This document shows, one piece after another, positions 45,267 to 56,794 of a stretch of 64,000 nucleotides of DNA. The position numbers were made by a program, and so were the translations under genes. The notes under the pieces are model-generated. The model made no database searches, was not told the DNA's origin, and was given only the letters and a program-made list of their open reading frames with translations. The DNA comes from Chitinophaga sp. (lineage in GTDB: Bacteria; Bacteroidota; Bacteroidia; Chitinophagales; Chitinophagaceae): assembly GCF_019236475.1 (NCBI RefSeq), contig NZ_JAFAIX010000005.1, forward strand, positions 248,001 to 312,000, given 5' to 3'. Numbering within the stretch: the stretch's first letter is position 1; each line of letters starts with the position of its first letter.

Positions 45267-46046
45267 TTATACGTGATACGACTCTGGATCATCGCCATAG
45301 AAAGGCACCTTAAATACCTTACACCACTCTTCAAGAGGCAGTGGTTTATTTTGCACATCAGGAATCAGGCCAGCCACCAACTGTTGCTGCTCCGGGGTTA
45401 ATAACATCACAGCGCCATCCGTGCCTACGGATATGGGATACAGTCGTTCCGGAAGCTGTTGCAATTCCAATTCTCTATTGAAGATGAGTATGGTTTTAAG
45501 GGCTGCATGTGCGAAGTTTTCGCTATCGAGATGAAACGTGTAGTGCCTCCCGTTTACAGACATGCGGTAAATATATTTCCCTTCAGCATCCTGCTCACAT
45601 CTTTCTTCATACACCAATGGCACGCCCATCTCATCTGTAGCGAGTTTCAGATTGATCAGGAAAAATTGAAACCCTCCGGGTTCACAGAGATACTCACTAT
45701 CCAAGAAAATAAATCGGCGATCTATCAACAGGATGGACTCAGGGCCATGGAGACTATCGTTATATAAACCTTCCTCATTGAACCAGACGATGTGATAAAG
45801 CAAGACCAAGTCTTTTAGCTCCGGTGAAGTATATTTGAAATATCCTGTTTGTTCCAGTCTAGTAAAGACTTCTACCGCATATGGCAGATCTAAGTCTTGT
45901 ATGGTGTCTTTCCAATAATCTTCATATCCTTCTATATCAAACAGCTCTTCCAATTGCTCCCGCAATTGATCTGTATTCGCATTAGGTATTCCGCCCAATC
46001 GTTGTACCTCACTAATAAATTCACTAATCGTTAAAACCATAGCCAT
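45267..46046 (-). CDS. Unrecognised cytosolic protein
   Basis: A 259-residue acidic protein without signal peptide or membrane segments. It begins with a helical region (about 5-75: LTISEFISEVQRLGGIPNAN). A mixed beta domain follows with ILLIDRRFIFLDSEYL and KYIYRMSVNGRHYTFHLDSE, and a helical C-terminus ends FKVPFYGDDPESYHV. No family is recognised. The general look is of the SMI1/SUKH-like or DUF immunity-type proteins, but no diagnostic motif supports it. It sits between the lpxR-like and PL6 genes. Confidence 0.7.
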   Translation of the reverse strand: MAMVLTISEFISEVQRLGGIPNANTDQLREQLEELFDIEGYEDYWKDTIQDLDLPYAVEVFTRLEQTGYFKYTSPELKDLVLLYHIVWFNEEGLYNDSLHGPESILLIDRRFIFLDSEYLCEPGGFQFFLINLKLATDEMGVPLVYEERCEQDAEGKYIYRMSVNGRHYTFHLDSENFAHAALKTILIFNRELELQQLPERLYPISVGTDGAVMLLTPEQQQLVAGLIPDVQNKPLPLEEWCKVFKVPFYGDDPESYHV

Positions 46047-46062
46047 AAAGCTAGCAAAAAAA

Positions 46063-46088
46063 TAGGGCCAACCATATAGTCGGCCCTA
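46063..46088 (-). terminator. Terminator after the PL6 gene
   Basis: TAGGGCCAAC (46063-46072) and GTCGGCCCTA (46079-46088) pair with one mismatch. On the minus strand this is followed by a T7 tract. Confidence 0.65.
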
Positions 46089-46111
46089 GAAGTTATGTTC
46101 CTTTAATGAGG

Positions 46112-48193
46112 TTACAGGCGGTTAATCTTTTTACTGATGATGCGTCCATTGCAATTGAGCTGCAACACATAAGTACTTCCACTCAGTTTATCGAGTGAGA
46201 GCGGATAAGTATGCCTGCCGGCAGACACGCGTCCGGCTGCTATATTCTTGATCACTTTGCCAGAATAATCGTACAGCACCAGGGAAATCACCGTAGGCTG
46301 CTTCAGCTCAAATGTAGCAGTAGCTTGACTGGAAGCTGGATTCGGATAAACCTCCAACACCGTTTCCGCAGTAGGTGCGGCTTTAGCAGCCGCTAATGCA
46401 GTACCGGTAAGGATTTGTACTTCCGTATAACTGTTCCATAAATTTAGGTTATTACCATGGCCGACTATTCGTACATACCTTCCCGTTACAGGTACGGCTA
46501 GATTGAATGTTTCAAAGGCGGTAGAAGTACCAGAGCTCACCAGGCCAGTAGCCGCGGTAGATAGGTTGCTGGTATCATATCCTACTTTAATATCAAAGGT
46601 AGACTTGCGCAGGTTGCCATTAAAGAAAGCGATTTTCACACCTGTGACCTTCATCGTATCACCTAAACAAAACTGTATCCATTGTGGGTTTCCACTAGCA
46701 GACCAACGCGTGTTGAAATCTCCGTCTAGCACATTCGCAGGCACGTTGCCATCGTCTGCACTGGCTATCACTGGTACGCAATCAACCGGATCGGCCCCGT
46801 TTACACCTACCATAGTAGGTTGGAGGAGACGCGCGATCACCGGTGCTGCGGAAACTTCATCCGCGCCCACATCCAAGGTACCCGAGCGAGGCTGTCCATC
46901 CATATCAGCAACAATGCCGGCATAAGTGCCTACGGCAGCATCAATAGCAGGACTACCACTTTGCAAGTGGAAGCTACCCGTTGCATCCCTTGCCAACATT
47001 GGGTTTACAGTAATATATCCAGCAGAAGGCATTGCGCCAGCCCCATTGGTACCATAGATGATGTTGCCTGTCCAGGTGGCATCTGTATAAGGCCCAGCAA
47101 TAGAAGCTGCCGGCCCGCCGCCCTGGATAATATTATTGGCAAAAGTGGTGAAAGTAGCGCCTAATCCGTTTGTGCGGCCCGACTGTACATAATTGGTGGT
47201 ATTATTCACCAGGGTGTTAAATGCGATGAGACAACGGTCCGGCCGGTCATGCACCGTCAGCAAATCTCCGTTTGCTACCTCTCCATCGCCATTACCAATA
47301 TTGATGGCAGGATTACAATTTTCAAAATGGTTGCTGAATACTTTGTGATCATCGCCGAAAATGCGGATGCCTGGCGTATTGATAAAATAGTTGCCATACA
47401 CCACGCAGAAATTTCCATGACGCAGGGTAAACTGTGCAGGGCAATTGCGGATAGTATTGTAACGGATCGTTACTGCAGACGACTTCACAGAAAGCAGTTC
47501 ATTCTCCCCCGCACAATTTTCAAACAAATTATATTCAAACAAACTGTTGGAAGAAGACATGCTATAACCACTGAGGCCAAACTGCACTGTTTCCGCGCCA
47601 TTAGCGGTTTGGACGGCCTGATCATAGAAGTAATTATGGTGGATATGCAGCCGCTGTGCAATCTGGCTGCCACTACCTCTGACAGCAATAAATCTCCCCA
47701 TGGCATTCTTATGCTGGAAAGTATTATAATCTACTTCATGATCATTGCCGTTGAGCAACAGGTTCTCGCCATCGCCGGGGGTTTCAAAAACATTGCGCGT
47801 CCAGCGGCAAAAACTGGTAGTACTGGCCATGGTAGCCAAATTCGCATTGAAAGTGAATTTAAACCCTTTGATAACAATGTACTTCGCTGAACCAGTGATG
47901 GTAATCCCGGCAGTGCCGTTGATCTCCACGCCACCGATGGTCTGCGCCTGAATAGTAATTGGCTGTGTAGCAGTACCCTGCTTGTTGATATTAATAGCCG
48001 CACTGGCTGTATATACGCCATTGGCCAAAATAATCACATCCCCCGCTACAGCACTGTTGATGGCCGTTTGTAACGCCGATAAGGAAGAAACATTAACAGT
48101 AGCAGCATGTAGGTGCAATACAGACAGGATAACTAATGAAAAGAGCAGTAACTTTTTGTGAAAATTACGAAGTGGGTAAAAAACAAATCTCAT
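46112..48193 (-). CDS. Polysaccharide lyase family 6 protein with discoidin module and T9SS sorting domain
   Basis: A 693-residue secreted enzyme. Signal peptide to about residue 31. A right-handed parallel beta-helix of PL6 (chondroitinase B/alginate lyase type) at about 32-430 carries the catalytic pair in AGENELLSVKSS (Lys237) and FTLRHG (Arg258). An F5/8 type C discoidin-like module lies at about 450-590 (DDGNVPANVLDGDFNTRWSA). The C-terminal 80 residues (VLEVYPNPASS, YDYSGKVI, KKINRL) are a type-A T9SS sorting domain, so the protein is delivered to the cell surface. It cleaves uronic-acid polysaccharide by beta-elimination; alginate is more likely than chondroitin in this host, but that is inference. 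Confidence 0.92.
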   Translation of the reverse strand: MRFVFYPLRNFHKKLLLFSLVILSVLHLHAATVNVSSLSALQTAINSAVAGDVIILANGVYTASAAININKQGTATQPITIQAQTIGGVEINGTAGITITGSAKYIVIKGFKFTFNANLATMASTTSFCRWTRNVFETPGDGENLLLNGNDHEVDYNTFQHKNAMGRFIAVRGSGSQIAQRLHIHHNYFYDQAVQTANGAETVQFGLSGYSMSSSNSLFEYNLFENCAGENELLSVKSSAVTIRYNTIRNCPAQFTLRHGNFCVVYGNYFINTPGIRIFGDDHKVFSNHFENCNPAINIGNGDGEVANGDLLTVHDRPDRCLIAFNTLVNNTTNYVQSGRTNGLGATFTTFANNIIQGGGPAASIAGPYTDATWTGNIIYGTNGAGAMPSAGYITVNPMLARDATGSFHLQSGSPAIDAAVGTYAGIVADMDGQPRSGTLDVGADEVSAAPVIARLLQPTMVGVNGADPVDCVPVIASADDGNVPANVLDGDFNTRWSASGNPQWIQFCLGDTMKVTGVKIAFFNGNLRKSTFDIKVGYDTSNLSTAATGLVSSGTSTAFETFNLAVPVTGRYVRIVGHGNNLNLWNSYTEVQILTGTALAAAKAAPTAETVLEVYPNPASSQATATFELKQPTVISLVLYDYSGKVIKNIAAGRVSAGRHTYPLSLDKLSGSTYVLQLNCNGRIISKKINRL

Positions 48194-50631
<2,438 letters not shown>

Positions 50632-50655
50632 GTAAATAACCATTCTTTATACCTA

Positions 50656-50687
50656 CCCCGGAAAGCCGCAGTTTTCCGGGGTTTTTT
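50656..50687 (+). terminator. Terminator after GH97
   Basis: CCCCGGAAA (50656-50664) and TTTCCGGGG (50673-50681) with an eight-base loop, followed by T6. It also separates the convergent RiPP exporter operon. Confidence 0.8.
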
Positions 50688-50689
50688 AT

Positions 50690-51994
50690 TTAATACTGAT
50701 AACCTAGTAGTTTACGCAATTGATAAAACACGCGTTCTATGAGTCTTAAGTCTTGCGTAACTATTTCTGCATTTCCTCTCAGCTCTCTATCGAATGGCAG
50801 TTTTTTATGAAAGGATGTTTGCAAGCCTTTGGGCAAGAGGATATACACGTAATAATTGCCATTTTTATCCGGCGCACTAGCCATATTACGGACCGTTCCT
50901 TCTACCATACCAAATTCCTGGTAAGGGTAATTATCTAGCTTCACCAGTACTTTCTGTCCGCATTTCACTTTTCCTGAATTTACAGAGGGGACCTGCAAAC
51001 GCCCCATTAGCAGATCTCTTTCTTTGGGCATGATGGAAAAGAGGACCTCTCCTTGTTTCACAAACTGGTTCTTCCCAAGGAATTGTTGGAAGCTGACGGA
51101 ACCATCAATAGAGGAGAGCAGCAGGTAATTTTGTTCCCAGGCATTGAGGGATTTGCGGAGTTGTTCAAATAGTTGCCCTGCCTGGGCATTGAAATTGATA
51201 TTATCTTTCTGCGCATTGATGGTGGCCCCACTGCGCATTTTCATGATACCGCTGATACTTTCTTGTAACTGGGAAATGGAAATATTCACGTTTTCCACAT
51301 TTTGCTGCGCCTGTAACAGTTTCATTCTTGCCTGGTCCATTTCAGCCGCCGACACTACTTTTTCTCCAAACAATTGCTGATAACGATCAAATTCTTTTTG
51401 GGACAACTCCAGCTTGGCAATTTCTAGTTTCTTTTGTTGCTGCAACGTTTGTATCCTACTCCTGGAAGTGGCCAAACTTTGTTCTGCGGCTACATATTCG
51501 GGCGAATAAGGTTGCAGGCGTTCATTCAGTTGCGCATCTGTCAAGGCTTTGGCAAAGGCGTTATAATCGGCCTGGATTTCTCCGAGTTTAAATCCTGCTG
51601 TTTCATGGAGAGGGAAATGTTCCAAACTTCCAGTGGTAACTGTATCCATGATCGCTCTCAAATGCAGCACATCTTTGTAATCTGCGGTAGATTGCAGCAC
51701 CATTAATAGCTGCTGCTTTGAAACTTGTTGCTGGTCTTGCACAAAGATCTCTTCTACTTTTGAATTGACCCTTACTTCCAATTTCTCTGGCGGATTTTCG
51801 GAAGATATCACTACGGTTGACGGAACAAACACTGGATATTTGATGAGGTAGCTCATGAGGAGTATCAACAGCAGTAGGAGGAATATAACGGTATTGCCCC
51901 AACGTACCATCCAGTGAGGAGGCTCCGACATGATGTCCTGTACCGCTTCTGAGCGGAGTTCCAGGGTATCCAGTATATCCTTTTTAGTTTCCAA
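50690..51994 (-). CDS. HlyD-family adaptor of the RiPP exporter
   Basis: A 434-residue membrane-fusion protein. A cytoplasmic N-terminus is followed by one transmembrane segment at about 32-50 (TVIFLLLLLILLMSYLI), then a periplasmic part with a lipoyl domain, a long coiled coil (about 155-250, rich in Gln) and a beta-barrel domain. It is the last gene of the grasp-with-spasm operon, and its start overlaps the ABC transporter stop by 11 bases. Its partner would be the C39-peptidase ABC protein. No outer-membrane channel gene is present in the locus, so a TolC-like channel from elsewhere must be borrowed. Confidence 0.9.
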   Translation of the reverse strand: METKKDILDTLELRSEAVQDIMSEPPHWMVRWGNTVIFLLLLLILLMSYLIKYPVFVPSTVVISSENPPEKLEVRVNSKVEEIFVQDQQQVSKQQLLMVLQSTADYKDVLHLRAIMDTVTTGSLEHFPLHETAGFKLGEIQADYNAFAKALTDAQLNERLQPYSPEYVAAEQSLATSRSRIQTLQQQKKLEIAKLELSQKEFDRYQQLFGEKVVSAAEMDQARMKLLQAQQNVENVNISISQLQESISGIMKMRSGATINAQKDNINFNAQAGQLFEQLRKSLNAWEQNYLLLSSIDGSVSFQQFLGKNQFVKQGEVLFSIMPKERDLLMGRLQVPSVNSGKVKCGQKVLVKLDNYPYQEFGMVEGTVRNMASAPDKNGNYYVYILLPKGLQTSFHKKLPFDRELRGNAEIVTQDLRLIERVFYQLRKLLGYQY

Positions 51995-54191
51995 GCTCCA
52001 ATTGATTTTTTACTAACCGATAATACTCTCTTCTCCGCGCCACCAGTTCTTCATGACTTCCTTCTTCCACCACCTTCCCTTTATCCAAGACTATAATTTT
52101 ATCTGCATGTTTTACCGTGGAGAGTCGGTGTGCTATAACAATGGCTGTTTTACCTTTGAAAAACTGTTCCAAATTATGCATGATTACTTTCTCATTATTC
52201 GCATCCAATGCGCTCGTAGCCTCATCAAACAGGATATATTGCGGGGATTTATACACCGCCCTGGCAATGAACAATCGCTGTTTTTGACCACCGCTGATAC
52301 CCAGTCCTTCGTTGCCGATCTTGGTATTATAGCTTAATGGCAGGCTTTCAATAAATTCTTTGATATTGGCAATTTCCACTGCCCGCCTGAGTTTTTGTTT
52401 ATCGATATCATCCTCTCCTATGGCTATATTCCCAGCGATGGTATCATTAAACACATAGCCTTCCTGCATCACCACCCCACAATGCTCCCGCCAGTACCTG
52501 GGCGAAATATGCTTCAACGGTACATTTCCAATCTTTATTTCCCCCTCCCCTGGTTCGTAAAATTTCATGAGTAGTTTCAACAGAGTGGTTTTACCACTTC
52601 CACTTGCCCCTACAATAGCGGTCGTTTTCTGATAGGGAATACGCAGACTTAGTTGTTCAAAAACAGGCGTACTAGCGCCTGTATAGCGAAAAGACACATT
52701 ATTAATTTCGATATCCTGTTCTGGAATGTCTTTTACCAACGTTTCTTGGAGGGGCTCTTCATCTGCCTTATCATGTATCTCCCCTAAACGTTCCATGGCT
52801 ATCCTGGCATCTTGCGTATGCCTGATAAACTCAATCAGTTGCATTAAGGGGCCGTTCAACTGACCGATGATATATTGCACAGAGAGCATCATCCCAAGCG
52901 TGAGTTTACCATCCAGCACCAGTTTGGCCGCCAGGAAACTTACCACGATATCTTTCATCTGGTTGATAAAATTTCCTCCAACCGACTGCCACTGTTCCAA
53001 GGTAAGTGACCGGATCTGAATTTTGAACAACTTCACTTGCATAAACTCCCATCCCCAGCGCTTTTGCTTCTCTGCATTATGCATTTTGATTTCCTGCATC
53101 CCATTCACTAACTCAATCACTTTACTTTGCTCTTGGGTTACTTGGGAAAAGCGTTTGTAATCCAGCTCCCTGCGTTTCTTCAGGAAAAAAGAAATCCAGG
53201 TCACTGCCAATACCGCACCCAGTAAGTAAATGAGGAACAAACGATAATCATACAGCAACAGTATTACACTAAAGATGACTAGGTTAAAAAGCGAAAAAAG
53301 TGTACTCAGAGAAGAATTGGTGAGTAGTTGTTCTATTCGCTGATGATCCCCGATGCGTTGCATAATATCGCCGGTCATCCTGGTATCAAAGAAGCTGATA
53401 GGTAATTTCATCAGCTTGATGAAAAAATCGGATACAATAGAAATATTGATGCGGGTAGAAAGATGTAATAAGATCCATCCCCTGATGACTTCTATCGCCA
53501 ATTTACCAGCAAACAGCATTACCTGGGCTAATAATACCAGGTAGATAAAGTTAAAGTCATGATTTTGAATGCCTACATCAACCACGCTCTGGGTCAGAAA
53601 TGGCAGTATCAAAGACAACACGCTACCAGCCAACAATCCGATGGACAACTGTAGCAGGAGGGTTTTGTGTCGGTATAAATATTTAGATAAAAATGCGAAA
53701 CTTTTTCTATCTGTTTTTTCATTGAATTCATTTTCATGAAAAGCTGGCGTAGGTTCCAATACTAAGGCAATGCCCTCTTCATCCGTTTCCAGTTTGCCTT
53801 CACCCATCCATCCTGCAACGAATTCCTTTTTTTTATATTGCAACAACCCAAATGCAGGATCAGAAACATGAACGGTGGTATGCTCTCCCTTTCCTTTGAT
53901 TTCATACACTACCACAAAATGCTGGTTCCCCCAGTGACAAATGCAGGGAAGCGGTACATCCTCTACGAGTGTATTAAAATCAATTTTCACCGCCAGGGAT
54001 CTGAACCCCAGCGCTTCCGACGCATTGGAAAGCCCCAACAGGGAACTGCCCTCCCTGGTGGTTTCAGCGAGCTCGCGGACAGCCTGTAAATCTACCAGTT
54101 TACCATAATGCTTGCTGATAATCTTTATACAGGTTGGGCCGCAATCTTTTCCATCCGGCTGTCTATAATTTGGGAATAACTTTAAACGCAT
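51984..54191 (-). CDS. Peptidase-containing ABC transporter (C39, bacteriocin exporter type)
   Basis: A 735-residue transporter. The N-terminal C39 cysteine peptidase (about 1-140) has all catalytic elements: Gln11, Cys17 in QPDGKDCGPTC, His91 in NQHFVVVYE and Asp111. Six transmembrane segments lie at about 170-450. The C-terminal ATPase shows Walker A GASGSGKTT, the signature ISGGQKQR, Walker B YILFDEATSAL and the switch IAHRLSTV. It would cut the two adjacent precursors after their GG leaders and export the mature cores. It is one base away from the SPASM gene upstream. Confidence 0.95.
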   Translation of the reverse strand: MRLKLFPNYRQPDGKDCGPTCIKIISKHYGKLVDLQAVRELAETTREGSSLLGLSNASEALGFRSLAVKIDFNTLVEDVPLPCICHWGNQHFVVVYEIKGKGEHTTVHVSDPAFGLLQYKKKEFVAGWMGEGKLETDEEGIALVLEPTPAFHENEFNEKTDRKSFAFLSKYLYRHKTLLLQLSIGLLAGSVLSLILPFLTQSVVDVGIQNHDFNFIYLVLLAQVMLFAGKLAIEVIRGWILLHLSTRINISIVSDFFIKLMKLPISFFDTRMTGDIMQRIGDHQRIEQLLTNSSLSTLFSLFNLVIFSVILLLYDYRLFLIYLLGAVLAVTWISFFLKKRRELDYKRFSQVTQEQSKVIELVNGMQEIKMHNAEKQKRWGWEFMQVKLFKIQIRSLTLEQWQSVGGNFINQMKDIVVSFLAAKLVLDGKLTLGMMLSVQYIIGQLNGPLMQLIEFIRHTQDARIAMERLGEIHDKADEEPLQETLVKDIPEQDIEINNVSFRYTGASTPVFEQLSLRIPYQKTTAIVGASGSGKTTLLKLLMKFYEPGEGEIKIGNVPLKHISPRYWREHCGVVMQEGYVFNDTIAGNIAIGEDDIDKQKLRRAVEIANIKEFIESLPLSYNTKIGNEGLGISGGQKQRLFIARAVYKSPQYILFDEATSALDANNEKVIMHNLEQFFKGKTAIVIAHRLSTVKHADKIIVLDKGKVVEEGSHEELVARRREYYRLVKNQLELGN

Positions 54192-54192
54192 A

Positions 54193-55269
54193 CTATTTCA
54201 CCAATGATCTCAGTTCATAATGGTCTATTGTCGCCTGTTTTAGGGGATTCCTAGACCACTCATCCCATTCATTTTTATAGGGGTCATATCCACATTTCAA
54301 CGGCTTGGAGTAGATATTATCAGGTTCTTCCAGATAGGCCCTACAATCCGTACATACATGCCGGAATTCACAATCCTTGCAGGTTTGGATGTCATCTTTC
54401 CGAATATTCCAATGCTTTTTCAATGATGGGTCTTGCAGTACAAGTGATAATTCCACTTCTTCCATATGTCCGAAATGCGCCTCCATAGAAGGACAATTCC
54501 GGATATAGCCATGTATGTCAATGGACAGTTTACGATTAAGACAGGTATTGTGATGTTGGCTTTCGGAGAACAACTCCATATTCGACTGGAAATAGCTGCT
54601 GCTAATTTCCCCACAAGCCATGCAGGAGTTAATCTGCCTGGCAAGAGATACAACGGCTACCGTATCATTGAAAACCTTCTCCACCTTTTGTTCAGGAGCA
54701 TCATGCAGCCATATTGCTTTCACGCGGGGATTTTTCTTCACGACAACATCCAGGTCATTAAGGCTGATACTGCCATCATAGGGCAGTATCAGCTTAATCA
54801 CTCTCAATGTTTTATCATTGAACATTTCCAGTAGCGGAAGGAGATGATTGATAGGTAGATGATGATAACATCTGATTTCAAGTGCTTGCACATTCAAATC
54901 AAATAAATCACGCATGAATTTATTGTTATAATTCAACTGTTCATTATACTCCAGGATCACATTGGTAATAGGTGTAAAACGATCCCACTGAAAGTCAATA
55001 GGGATCAGTTGTTCCAACAAACGATCATCTATAAAACCCATCTCTTTTTTCACCACAAAATTGATATAGCTATCAATAGCTTCCTTGTTATCTTCTCCGA
55101 AATGGGCGATACAATCCTGTATGGAATGTTGTTTCAAATATTGCAATACTTCAAAAGTATCATTGGGAAGATGATAAAATTTGTGCACCTGCAAATCACA
55201 GAGCAGCGACATATTCGCCCCATGTACCAACTGGCAGTTTGCATACATATTTAAATATTCCATCTTCAA
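54193..55269 (-). CDS. gwsS: SPASM-domain peptide maturase of a grasp-with-spasm system
   Basis: A 358-residue protein. The C-terminal half carries the SPASM cysteine set: Cys243 (spaced to Gly254 and Cys259), then Cys297, Cys300, Cys306, Cys309 and Cys326. Cys216 and Cys219 are extra. This pattern normally binds auxiliary iron-sulfur clusters. The usual radical-SAM CxxxCxxC triad is absent: the N-terminus has only isolated cysteines (Cys12, Cys24, Cys53). This matches the grasp-with-spasm family, in which a SPASM protein accompanies an ATP-grasp maturase. The start overlaps the upstream small gene by four bases (ATGA). Its exact chemical role in peptide modification is not established. Confidence 0.85.
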   Translation of the reverse strand: MKMEYLNMYANCQLVHGANMSLLCDLQVHKFYHLPNDTFEVLQYLKQHSIQDCIAHFGEDNKEAIDSYINFVVKKEMGFIDDRLLEQLIPIDFQWDRFTPITNVILEYNEQLNYNNKFMRDLFDLNVQALEIRCYHHLPINHLLPLLEMFNDKTLRVIKLILPYDGSISLNDLDVVVKKNPRVKAIWLHDAPEQKVEKVFNDTVAVVSLARQINSCMACGEISSSYFQSNMELFSESQHHNTCLNRKLSIDIHGYIRNCPSMEAHFGHMEEVELSLVLQDPSLKKHWNIRKDDIQTCKDCEFRHVCTDCRAYLEEPDNIYSKPLKCGYDPYKNEWDEWSRNPLKQATIDHYELRSLVK

Positions 55270-55445
55270 AATTTTGAAATAGCCTTATAAAAATTGTGCA
55301 GTTCATAAGCGGGTGCATTGATCTTACTCGCTTTCTCCATCTTAATCACATATCGGCCACTATCAGCATCTGCTTCCTCCAGGTAATACAAGGGCAGTGG
55401 TAATATTTTCTTTTCTTTCAGTTTACTGGTGAATTTCTTTTTCAT
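55266..55445 (-). CDS. Small conserved-looking protein between the two maturases
   Basis: A 59-residue basic protein (MKKKFTSKLKEKKILPLPLY, then YLEEADADSG and a C-terminal amphipathic part). A longer frame exists upstream inside gwsG, but the start at 55445 gives a 23-base overlap with the gwsG end and is more plausible. Four-base overlap with gwsS at the other end implies coupling. No family recognised. It could be a leader-binding partner of PqqD type, a protease-inhibitor-like helper, or a third processing component. It has no GG leader motif and so is unlikely to be a precursor. Confidence 0.6.
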   Translation of the reverse strand: MKKKFTSKLKEKKILPLPLYYLEEADADSGRYVIKMEKASKINAPAYELHNFYKAISKF

Positions 55446-56397
55446 ACAAATATGCCTTACTGAGTACTTGTGCCATTTTCTTTTCCAGGTAATAGTTGCA
55501 GGGGAAAGACACCATCCCAAATTGACCTGCCGGATTTACTTCTAAAAAATAATAGGTACCATGTCTGTCCACCATTAAATCAATGGACCCTGTCCCGAAA
55601 CGCAGTTCCTGCATGACCTTCCTGAGCTTTTCTTCTACAACTGCAGGAAGTTGATAAGGCACCGTTCTGTTGGGCCTTTCGTCATCGTAGTTGCGGAAAT
55701 CGTCTTTTGTTTTATTATTATTTTGGGAGAAGATCGCCATACTGTAAAAAGTGCCATCCAGGTAAAAGGCCCGTACTTCATACTTTTTCTCCACTTTCTC
55801 CTGCACCATAGATGGAAAAAACTGATCTGGCATGCGTTGTAGGTTAGACACATTTATCACTTGCGTCAACATTTTGAACTTTGTGCCGTTTTCATCTTCC
55901 ACCAAAATACATTCTCCCAGGGGCTTCACAATCAATGCAGGATATTGCTGCAGTAGTGCTACCACAGTAGATTTCCTGGTAACTACCTCTGTAAATGGAA
56001 TTTGTAAACCGTATTCCTTGGCCAACATCAACACATGCAGTTTATTCAGGTTATCCTCTATGATGGGGTCATTCAGCCATTTTTGTCGGTCAATGGTGTG
56101 GAATAATAAACCATACAACCCATTAAATTCATCTATTAAAAATCTTCTTAAGGTATAGCTGGTAGGCGCATGTTCTTCTTTGAGACTGTATGTAGAAGGG
56201 AACTCAGATAATTTTCTCCTGTACCACACAGCAGCGATGTCTTCATTTTGGGGAATCGCATCCAGGCTTTCCCATTGGAATAAATCCTCTCCGTTTAATC
56301 GCAGGAAAGGAACCTGGTAATAGTCCAGCCACTGACACACGTTATCTGTGCTGCTTTCCAGGAATGCCTGGCTTAAAATCAGAATTTTCCGGTTCAT
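55423..56397 (-). CDS. gwsG: ATP-grasp peptide maturase of a grasp-with-spasm system
   Basis: A 324-residue cytosolic ligase from the ATG at 56397 (11 residues shorter than the longest frame). It resembles the microviridin/graspetide ligases: an N-terminal WYRRK motif at 58-62, ATP-binding Lys158 in LIVKPLG, VQEKVEKKYEVRAFYLDG at 198-215, RNYD near 235, and LEVNPAGQF at 285-293 with the metal-binding Glu286 and Asn288. Such enzymes activate Asp/Glu side chains with ATP and close ester or amide rings with Ser/Thr/Lys of a precursor core. The two downstream-sensed precursors, encoded just before it in transcription order, are its likely substrates. Confidence 0.9.
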   Translation of the reverse strand: MNRKILILSQAFLESSTDNVCQWLDYYQVPFLRLNGEDLFQWESLDAIPQNEDIAAVWYRRKLSEFPSTYSLKEEHAPTSYTLRRFLIDEFNGLYGLLFHTIDRQKWLNDPIIEDNLNKLHVLMLAKEYGLQIPFTEVVTRKSTVVALLQQYPALIVKPLGECILVEDENGTKFKMLTQVINVSNLQRMPDQFFPSMVQEKVEKKYEVRAFYLDGTFYSMAIFSQNNNKTKDDFRNYDDERPNRTVPYQLPAVVEEKLRKVMQELRFGTGSIDLMVDRHGTYYFLEVNPAGQFGMVSFPCNYYLEKKMAQVLSKAYLYEKEIHQ

Positions 56398-56482
56398 CAA
56401 TAATGCTATTTTGTTGCCCATCAACTGCAAGAAAGAGATGGGTCAACAATGGATGATGGTAACTATTAAGGCAGTTAACAAA

Positions 56483-56512
56483 AGAGACTGTCCTCATCGC
56501 AGGACAGCCTCT
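56483..56512 (-). terminator. Hairpin between precursor genes and gwsG, possible attenuator
   Basis: AGAGACTGTCCT (56483-56494) pairs with AGGACAGCCTCT (56501-56512), one G-U, loop CATCGC. On the minus strand it is followed by TCTTTTG. Placed after the two precursor genes and before gwsG, it could keep precursor transcripts in excess over the maturase and exporter genes. Confidence 0.65.
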
Positions 56513-56569
56513 AGTTATTTGTTCAGTACCAGTTGAAGGTTAACTTAACAGGTTAACTGACTGCTGACG

Positions 56570-56758
56570 CTATTTTTTAGTGTCTTTCTTGTGATCACAA
56601 AAATACACGTCTCCCACTTGTGAAGGAGTATGCGTAGTGGTTCCAGTTGATTCTCCGGAGTCTTCCATTGAGAACTCAGGTTGCAACGCCATTAATCCAC
56701 CTTTAACGGTTTCCAGGGACGCAATTTTCTTTTCGTTTAATTTTTGGAATTTTTTCAT
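56570..56758 (-). CDS. RiPP precursor peptide A2 (GG leader, Ser/Thr-Asp/Glu core)
   Basis: A 62-residue peptide. The leader (residues 1-21) ends ASLETVKGG, the double-glycine site used by C39 exporters. LMALQPEF follows, shared with the second precursor. The core from residue 30 carries many potential ring partners: Ser/Thr at 30, 34, 37, 38, 40, 41, 42, 44, 46 and Asp/Glu at 32, 33, 36, 50, 55, 59, plus Cys54. The T-T-T-H-T-P-S stretch resembles donor clusters of graspetides, though the classic microviridin motif is absent. It is encoded between the second precursor and gwsG. Confidence 0.88.
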   Translation of the reverse strand: MKKFQKLNEKKIASLETVKGGLMALQPEFSMEDSGESTGTTTHTPSQVGDVYFCDHKKDTKK

Positions 56759-56794
56759 GGTTTTCTTAATTCTAATTAGTTAACAAATCAGTGA

